Program-made: the position numbers and the translations under genes
The notes under the pieces: generated by a model
Told to the model about the DNA's origin: nothing
Seen by the model: the letters and a program-made list of their open reading frames with translations, nothing else
Databases searched by the model: none
In this document: piece by piece, positions 59,795 to 64,000 of the stretch
Layout: each line of letters starts with the position of its first letter
Position numbering within the stretch: position 1 is the stretch's first letter
Assembly (NCBI RefSeq): GCF_022952855.1
Contig: NZ_JALJDX010000221.1
Span: 1-64,000, forward strand
Origin: Pseudomonas sp. RGM2987
GTDB taxonomy: Bacteria > Pseudomonadota > Gammaproteobacteria > Pseudomonadales > Pseudomonadaceae
Length of the DNA stretch: 64,000 bases
Direction of reading: 5' to 3'

Positions 59795-60574
59795 TCAGGC
59801 CGTTGCGGATAATGCGAATACTTCGTCGCCGCCCCGGGCGATGCCAGCGTGCAGCTCAACGTTGCGCCCGGCGAGCATTCCAGCGATTTGGGCATTCGTA
59901 TCTAACTCGACACCCTTGCTTTTCCGGGACTCCCTAATGTCTTGAGTGGCGAGGTATTCGCTGATCAATGCCTTGTCCTGCGCCTGAATCGCTACGAGCT
60001 CCTGGCCGCTGGCGGGATGGCCTGCCGGATCGTCGTCGCATTGAGGAACAAGCGCTTTCAGCTTCGACTGGACCTCCCAGACCCACGCCAATGCAAAGTG
60101 ATCGCCGGCAGTCTCTGCCGAATACTGACTCTGATGAACTCCGGACCTGACTGCTGAGCAGTACTCCTTGCGCGCCTGGGTTAGCTTGGTGTGCAGCGCC
60201 TCATACGCGTACAGGGCGATGTTCTGAGCGGGAGAAACGCCGACGAATGTCGCGCACTCAATGACCTGGCCTTTCGCTGGACTCCACTTCCAGTGCCGCA
60301 GGGTCGTGCAGTTGAATGCTTCTGCCACGGCGATGCTCAACTGCTGATCCCACGCCGGGCGTCGCTTGGCGCGGAACAGCGCGGACTCGACTTCGCCGAC
60401 GTCGCTCAACTTCACATCCATTTCGGTAAGCCGGTACTCGCGCATCAATGCCTGCGCCTGGCGGAGCGCCGTGGCGGCCTCGTTCTCGTTGGCGCTCTGG
60501 GCCAGTGCCAGGCAGTGCTTGATCTTGCGGATCGCACGCTCGAGTTTCTTTTCGTCGATGGTGTTATCGGTCAT
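59795..60574 (-). CDS. DUF2786 phage protein
   Basis: A 259-residue protein. Residues 8-50 match DUF2786 (IRKIKHCLALAQSANENEAATALRQAQALM); the rest is a longer helical domain often linked to it. The family is common in temperate phages and related to the C-terminal part of some SprT-like proteins; function unknown. It lies between the methylase and the DGR reverse transcriptase. Confidence 0.85.
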   Translation of the reverse strand: MTDNTIDEKKLERAIRKIKHCLALAQSANENEAATALRQAQALMREYRLTEMDVKLSDVGEVESALFRAKRRPAWDQQLSIAVAEAFNCTTLRHWKWSPAKGQVIECATFVGVSPAQNIALYAYEALHTKLTQARKEYCSAVRSGVHQSQYSAETAGDHFALAWVWEVQSKLKALVPQCDDDPAGHPASGQELVAIQAQDKALISEYLATQDIRESRKSKGVELDTNAQIAGMLAGRNVELHAGIARGGDEVFALSATA

Positions 60575-60645
60575 GGCTTCGCCTCGCCAGGGTGGCGTGA
60601 AGTGGGTTTGTGGGCTATTGGTTGATGGCCCGGCATGGGGCCGGA

Positions 60646-61806
60646 TCAGCGTTTCTGGTAGGTCTTGGTCAGTGCGCCGTTGACGACATGGCCGCGCTTC
60701 AGCACGACGCGAGCCAGTGCGGCCCGGTCTTTCTCACTGTGGCTGGCCTGGCCGAGCAGGCCGAAGTAGCTGTTGGCAGTTTCGCGCAAATCCTCTGTCG
60801 GCGCTGCTGCTGTTCGCTTCAGTGCCTGGGCCAGCGATCGTTTCCGCGTTGTGCGCCTCCACGGCTTGATGACGTGCCCGACGAAGTCAACGCCCCGGTC
60901 AACTGGCTGCAGGATGGTCTTGCTGGGGTTCAGCTTCGCGCCCAGACCGGGCAGGAACGCCTCGACCTGGGACTTCCACTCATTGAGTTGTTGCGGCGAC
61001 TCATGCAGGAACACGAAGTCATCGACGTACCGGATGTAGTGCTTGGCGCCGAGCTGGTGCTTGGCGAACTGGTCCAGGGCGTCGAGGTAGATGTTGGCGA
61101 AGAACTGCGACGACAGGTTGCCGATGGGTAGCCCGAGGTGCGCCGGCTGCGCGGTGAGGCGCTTATGCTGCGGCACCCGATTGAACAGATGAGCCGGGCT
61201 GCGCACCTCGTAATCCTCGCGAGGGTCGTGCATGAGGATCGTTTCGGCCAGTTCGAGCCACCAGGGCTCACTGATCCTGGCGGCCAACTGCCGGCGCAAC
61301 ACCTGCTTGTCGATGGCGACGAAGAAGTTCGCCAAGTCGCATTTCAAGTAGAACACCGGCTTCGACCAGTTCTGGCTGGCGCTGCGGATCTTCGACTCAA
61401 GGCGCTTGGCGGCGTACAGCGTTCCGCGCCCTTGGATACAGGCGCAACTGTCCGCTATGAAGCTGCGTTCGATCCGTGGACCGATGTGGTTGTAGAGCAG
61501 TTGGTGAACGATGCGGTCCCGAAAGGCTGCCGCCCATACTTCCCGGGCTTTCGGTCGGGTGACCACGAAACAGATTGAGCGGCCTGGCCGGTAGGTGCCG
61601 GCGATCAGGTCGCGGTGAAGCTCTACCAGGCTCCGCTCCAGGTCCATTTCGAAAGCCAGGGCGCTGGCGCTGTTGCGCTTCGTGCGGCGGCAGTCGTAAT
61701 AGGCCTGGACCAAATCGGAGAACGGGTAGGGACCAACAGTCGAATCTGCGGACGGGGCGGACGCGGAACTCGTTGTTCTTGTCGTTGTTGTTCTGATTGC
61801 CATCAT
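60646..61806 (-). CDS. DGR reverse transcriptase
   Basis: A 386-residue RT from the first ATG (61806). RT motifs: FYLKCDLANFFVAID (motif A, catalytic Asp), LPIGNLSSQFFANIYLDALD (the DGR-type GxxxSQ motif in place of the QGxxxSP of group II introns), HYIRYVDDFVFLHE (YVDD, catalytic Asp pair) and VDFVGHVIKPW (RT7). No maturase or endonuclease domain. In the DGR cycle it copies the TR RNA into cDNA with errors at adenines. Both in-frame ATGs (61806, 61803) lie inside the TR; about 20 N-terminal residues read the TR in another frame, so the true start may be a downstream TTG (DLVQAYY region). Confidence 0.93.
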   Translation of the reverse strand: MMAIRTTTTRTTSSASAPSADSTVGPYPFSDLVQAYYDCRRTKRNSASALAFEMDLERSLVELHRDLIAGTYRPGRSICFVVTRPKAREVWAAAFRDRIVHQLLYNHIGPRIERSFIADSCACIQGRGTLYAAKRLESKIRSASQNWSKPVFYLKCDLANFFVAIDKQVLRRQLAARISEPWWLELAETILMHDPREDYEVRSPAHLFNRVPQHKRLTAQPAHLGLPIGNLSSQFFANIYLDALDQFAKHQLGAKHYIRYVDDFVFLHESPQQLNEWKSQVEAFLPGLGAKLNPSKTILQPVDRGVDFVGHVIKPWRRTTRKRSLAQALKRTAAAPTEDLRETANSYFGLLGQASHSEKDRAALARVVLKRGHVVNGALTKTYQKR

Positions 61807-61846
61807 CGAAGTTCATGTTGAATGCGTTGTTGGCGGAGCGCTGCGA
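61746..61846 (-). repeat. DGR template repeat (TR)
   Basis: 101 bp nearly identical to the ends of two target genes. Read in the target frame it encodes RSANNAFNMNFDDGN, then QNNNDKNNEFRVRPVRR: variable codons are AAC or AAY-like, the mark of adenine-mutagenised templates. Identity with VR2 extends 4 bp further (to 61742). The upstream 171 bp (61847-62017) hold no gene and may belong to the TR RNA. Confidence 0.95.
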
Positions 61847-62017
61847 CCTGTCGTGCTATCTACGTCGCCAAGCCGGAGGCAAAGCCGATCAGCAAGGAAA
61901 CTGCGCGAGACCTACACGGACGCTTTAGACCGGCGGTATCTCTTGTGCACATGGCGGTGGCCCAGGGGCCAGCGGCACGACCAGATTCAATTCGCACAGA
62001 CCTGAAAGCCGTAACTC

Positions 62018-62374
62018 TCAGGTGGCGGGCGCGGTTGGGGTGTAGCGTTTCCAGGCATTCGCCTGTTTGCCAATTGAGGTGGTTACCTCGATAGCTTTGG
62101 CGTGCTGCGGGACACTGATGAATCGACTGTCCTTGAACAACCTCATCAGGAACTCGATCACTTGGACCTTCTCAACCAGCGAGGTCAGGTGTGGATGCTT
62201 GTCCCGGGTCGAGTTGGCCCGGGCAATCAGCATCAGGACATCGATGCACTCATCAATCACCCGCTTGCCGAGTGACTGTTTCAGATCGCGGGGAATGTTT
62301 CGTGTCAGGTTCGTAGCCATCTGAAGCAGGCCCATTGAAACCTGATAAATCTGCAACTCCGTGTGCATCGCCAT
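62018..62374 (-). CDS. avd: Avd-like DGR accessory protein
   Basis: A 118-residue, all-helical, basic protein (start MAMHTELQIYQVSMGLL, then NIPRDLKQSLGKRVIDECIDVLMLI and VEKVQVIEFLMRLFKD). This matches the Avd/23S-IVP four-helix bundle family; Avd forms a pentamer that binds the RT and TR RNA and is required for mutagenic homing. It lies between target 1 and TR, as in Bordetella phage BPP-1. ATG 62374 is chosen because AAGGAGG lies 8 bp upstream; a TTG 21 bp earlier is possible. Confidence 0.88.
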   Translation of the reverse strand: MAMHTELQIYQVSMGLLQMATNLTRNIPRDLKQSLGKRVIDECIDVLMLIARANSTRDKHPHLTSLVEKVQVIEFLMRLFKDSRFISVPQHAKAIEVTTSIGKQANAWKRYTPTAPAT

Positions 62375-62395
62375 CGGCGCGCCCTCCTTGGGCAA

Positions 62396-62413
62396 CCGGC
62401 CGCAAGCGGCCGG
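62396..62413. other. perfect hairpin downstream of VR1
   Basis: CCGGCCGC-AA-GCGGCCGG: 8-bp stem (or 7 bp with a 4-nt loop), 14 bp after the target 1 stop and 30 bp beyond the VR1 3' end. BPP-1 needs a similar GC hairpin or cruciform next to its VR for target recognition. It also overlaps the avd leader. Confidence 0.75.
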
Positions 62414-62427
62414 ATTAAATAAGCGAA

Positions 62428-63048
62428 TTAATCAATCAATTGACTGCGGACGGGGCGGACGCGGCACTCGTCGTTCTTGCCGTAGCTGTCCTGAAAGCCA
62501 TCATCGAAGCCCATGGTGAATGCGTTGTTGGCGGAGCGCTGCGAAGATGACCAGTAGGCGCGATCCTGGAACGCCTCGGGGCTGCCCTCGCGAAAGGCTT
62601 CGACGCTGGTCTGGGTTGGCGATTCAGCGCTGTACAGCTGGCCCACAGGCTCACTGTTCGGGTTGTCACCGCTGCGACCGTATTCCCAATTCGCTTCGGT
62701 GGTCGGCTTGAAGTGGCGGTATTGCAGCTCCTGAACATCCCGCGCCGGGATCGCCCAGTCGGTGAAGCCGCCGATGTCCAGCACCAGGACCTTCTGTGCC
62801 AGCTCACTGCCAGCGGCTGCCATAGCCTCGGTGTTGGCCCGGCTGTTGGTGAAGCTGTCGGCGCCTTCGATCTTCTCGCCGTACTTGCCCCAGGCACCAA
62901 CCAGCTCATGTTCCGCGCCGGCGGTGATGTTCAGATAGCACTTGCCGGTCTCCGGGTCGCGGGTGATGCCGGAGAAGAACCCGCCGCCGAAGGGCTGGCC
63001 GATTTCCGGGATGGTCACTGCTGGGATTGCTTGAGCTGCTGCGGACAT
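62428..63048 (-). CDS. DGR target protein 1 (C-type-lectin-like)
   Basis: A 206-residue protein starting MSAAAQAIPAVTIPEIGQPF. The N-terminal half is a small beta-rich domain; the C-terminal half has the DUF1566/CLec pattern found in DGR-diversified proteins (LQYRHFKPT, AYWSSSQRSA, then RVRPVR). The last 39 codons carry VR1 with variable residues T, G, F, D, S, Y, G, D. No signal peptide. It should be a displayed ligand-binding protein, in a phage probably at the tail tip. ATG 63048 follows AGAGGAAAG. Confidence 0.9.
   Translation of the reverse strand: MSAAAQAIPAVTIPEIGQPFGGGFFSGITRDPETGKCYLNITAGAEHELVGAWGKYGEKIEGADSFTNSRANTEAMAAAGSELAQKVLVLDIGGFTDWAIPARDVQELQYRHFKPTTEANWEYGRSGDNPNSEPVGQLYSAESPTQTSVEAFREGSPEAFQDRAYWSSSQRSANNAFTMGFDDGFQDSYGKNDECRVRPVRSQLID
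62444..62544 (-). repeat. DGR variable repeat 1 (VR1)
   Basis: 101 bp aligned without gaps to the TR. I count 11 differences: 10 fall on coding-strand adenines of the TR; one is T to G (Phe to Cys in NDECRVRP), 25 bp from the 3' end. Constant segments flank the variable codons. Confidence 0.95.
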
Positions 63049-63073
63049 GGTCTTTCCTCTTTTCGAAGGCAAC

Positions 63074-63093
63074 AAAAAAGGCGCTGCTGCGCC
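63074..63093 (-). terminator. terminator between the two DGR target genes
   Basis: Minus strand: GGCGC-agca-GCGCC followed by TTTTTT, about 35 bp after the target 2 stop and 25 bp before the target 1 start. A 5-bp GC stem with a six-T run makes a moderate intrinsic terminator. Confidence 0.65.
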
Positions 63094-63126
63094 CCGGTGC
63101 CGGATCAAGAGCGGATGAATGAAGGA

Positions 63127-63732
63127 TTAAATAAAGAATCTGCGGACGGGGCGGACGCGGAACTCGTTGTGCTTGCCGTAGTAGTGCTGACCGCCATCAT
63201 CGAAGTACATGAAGAATGCGGTGTCGGCGGAGCGCTGCGAACTCGACCAGTACCAGGTGTCCTTGGCGAATAGGTCGGGCACATTCACCCAGCAGTGGTA
63301 CAGCTCGGCACAGGCCGGCAGGTAGAAGTCGCTGTGCCCGTCAGCCTCATGCGCAGCGCAGGCACTGGCGGCCGGGTAAACCGTTTCCTCGTAGCACATG
63401 AGGTCGGTGTTGAGGTTCCCGTTCGTTTTGCTGGTGCTGACCAGGTCAATGCCGCGACCACCCCACTCATGGTTACCCACGTCTTCCTTGGCGACGATCA
63501 GGTAGTGCGCCGGCACATCGCCGCGAGCCGCTACCAGGCCAGCGTTGTACCCGCCTTGGCCGGGCCAGTACTCACCCAGTCCAGGGATGGCGGTGGGCTC
63601 GACCTGCTGCACGTTGGCTGCTGGCGGGAGAGAGCCTGCGAGTAGGGTGGCGATTGCAATCTCTGCCAGCCTTGGGCGGGCCACTTTGAAGTGAATGCCA
63701 TTGTGTTCCAGTTTCACCATTTCGGCTTTCAT
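63127..63732 (-). CDS. DGR target protein 2 (C-type-lectin-like)
   Basis: A 201-residue protein, MKAEMVKLEHNGIHFKV at the start, then a Gly-rich middle (PGLGEYWPGQGGYNAG) and the same CLec-type C terminus (TWYWSSSQRSA, FDDGGQ, RVRPVRR) as target 1. Four Cys in the region 112-145 might form disulfides. Variable residues encoded by VR2 are D, T, F, Y, G, H, Y, Y, G, H, aromatic-rich as expected for a binding surface. GAGGAAACC precedes the ATG. Confidence 0.9.
   Translation of the reverse strand: MKAEMVKLEHNGIHFKVARPRLAEIAIATLLAGSLPPAANVQQVEPTAIPGLGEYWPGQGGYNAGLVAARGDVPAHYLIVAKEDVGNHEWGGRGIDLVSTSKTNGNLNTDLMCYEETVYPAASACAAHEADGHSDFYLPACAELYHCWVNVPDLFAKDTWYWSSSQRSADTAFFMYFDDGGQHYYGKHNEFRVRPVRRFFI
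63140..63240 (-). repeat. DGR variable repeat 2 (VR2)
   Basis: 101 bp aligned to the TR (identity extends 4 bp further to 63136). I count 12 substitutions, every one at a coding-strand adenine of the TR. The GC-rich 3' segment is identical to the TR. Confidence 0.96.
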
Positions 63733-63758
63733 GGGGTTTCCTCGGGTTGGGAACAGAA

Positions 63759-63986
63759 TTATTCGTCGTGACAGATGCGAAGGGCTTCGCGGTCGAAGGC
63801 CAACTTCAATTTCCGCGACACGTTTTCGGGTATCACGTATTCGTGTCGCGGCGGGGCGAAGAATTGCGCCGAACCTTTCGGGCCAAGCGCATGCAGATGA
63901 TGCAAGGCCAGGGTCATTGCTTCGCCCTGTTCCTCGATCTGGTGCCAGGCCATCAGGTCAGCCAGTACCTGCCGGGTGCCAGCCAT
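63759..63986 (-). CDS. hypothetical phage protein (75 aa)
   Basis: 75 residues from ATG 63986: a helical start (RQVLADLMAWHQIEEQGEAMTLALHHLHAL) and a conserved-looking tail (PRHEYVIPENVSRKLKLAFD). It is 26 bp upstream of target 2 on the same strand. Family not recognised; the start might lie beyond the window edge. Confidence 0.6.
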   Translation of the reverse strand: MAGTRQVLADLMAWHQIEEQGEAMTLALHHLHALGPKGSAQFFAPPRHEYVIPENVSRKLKLAFDREALRICHDE

Positions 63987-64000
63987 GCAATGCAGCCGGA

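Noticed and set aside
60646..61806. RT as a group II intron maturase or retron RT
   Set aside because: No maturase or endonuclease domain and no intron ends; the TR/VR pair and Avd-like gene specify a DGR.
61397..61816. Open frame reading NFDDGNQNNNDKNNEFRVRPVRR through the template repeat
   Set aside because: This is the target-gene frame of the TR, which is a template and not a gene; downstream it runs antisense-like through the RT in the wrong frame.

Overview
The window is a piece of a Pseudomonas chromosome, most likely from the P. fluorescens group. Reasons: GC-rich codon use, a PhaG that closely resembles the P. putida enzyme, an algU-mucA-mucB-mucD operon without mucC, a FosA of the P. 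aeruginosa type, and two families of short palindromic REP/REPIN repeats (core GTGGGAGCGGGCTTGCTCGCG and core GTGGCGAGGGAGCTTGCTCC) scattered between genes.

Layout. 1-9.7 kb: DJ-1/PfpI protein, YegP, a DUF4917 protein, an iron-type alcohol dehydrogenase, an alpha-oxoamine synthase-like PLP enzyme followed by the stump of an MFS transporter, FosA, a PAS-GAF-GGDEF diguanylate cyclase, and a stress-type group (DUF4142, YghA-like SDR, iron-permease-like membrane protein). 9.8-14.5 kb: an accessory stretch with a tiny lipoprotein, a HicAB module, a HigBA module whose toxin is frameshifted into its antitoxin, LysE/Lrp, a DUF3077 gene with a structured upstream region, and tRNA-Gly(CCC). 14.7-17.5 kb: phaG, rsuA, a CWC-motif protein, and a degenerate GGDEF protein that keeps its inhibitory site.

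17.7-27.8 kb is a complete guanidine-assimilation operon: ABC transporter, two DUF1989 (carboxyguanidine deiminase) subunits, a biotin-dependent carboxylase and allophanate hydrolase. It sits behind a guanidine-I (ykkC) riboswitch and a sigma-54-like promoter. The carboxylase gene carries a REPIN in frame inside its coding sequence. 28-37 kb: Tyr-rich lipoprotein, HIBCH-like hydrolase, ung, and a tctCBA tricarboxylate transporter with a coupled AbrB-family membrane protein and divergent tctDE. 37.4-54.2 kb is core housekeeping: HDOD, ygfZ, sdhE, ygfX, nadB, algU-mucABD, bepA, tusA-like, perM-like, bcp, gcvR, dapA-bamC-MBL-purC.

54.2 kb to the end is an integrated prophage, open at the right edge, inserted at tRNA-Ser(CGA). 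It starts with a tyrosine integrase and an excisionase-like protein, followed by small phage genes, a C5 DNA methyltransferase and a DUF2786 protein. The most exciting part is a diversity-generating retroelement (DGR) at 60.6-63.7 kb, transcribed right to left: two C-type-lectin-like target genes, each ending in a variable repeat (VR), then an Avd-like accessory gene, the template repeat (TR) and a reverse transcriptase with YVDD and IGNLSSQ motifs. Aligned by eye over 101 bp, the TR differs from VR2 at 12 sites, all at TR adenines (coding strand). It differs from VR1 at 11 sites, 10 of them at TR adenines. The reverse transcriptase reading frame begins inside the TR.
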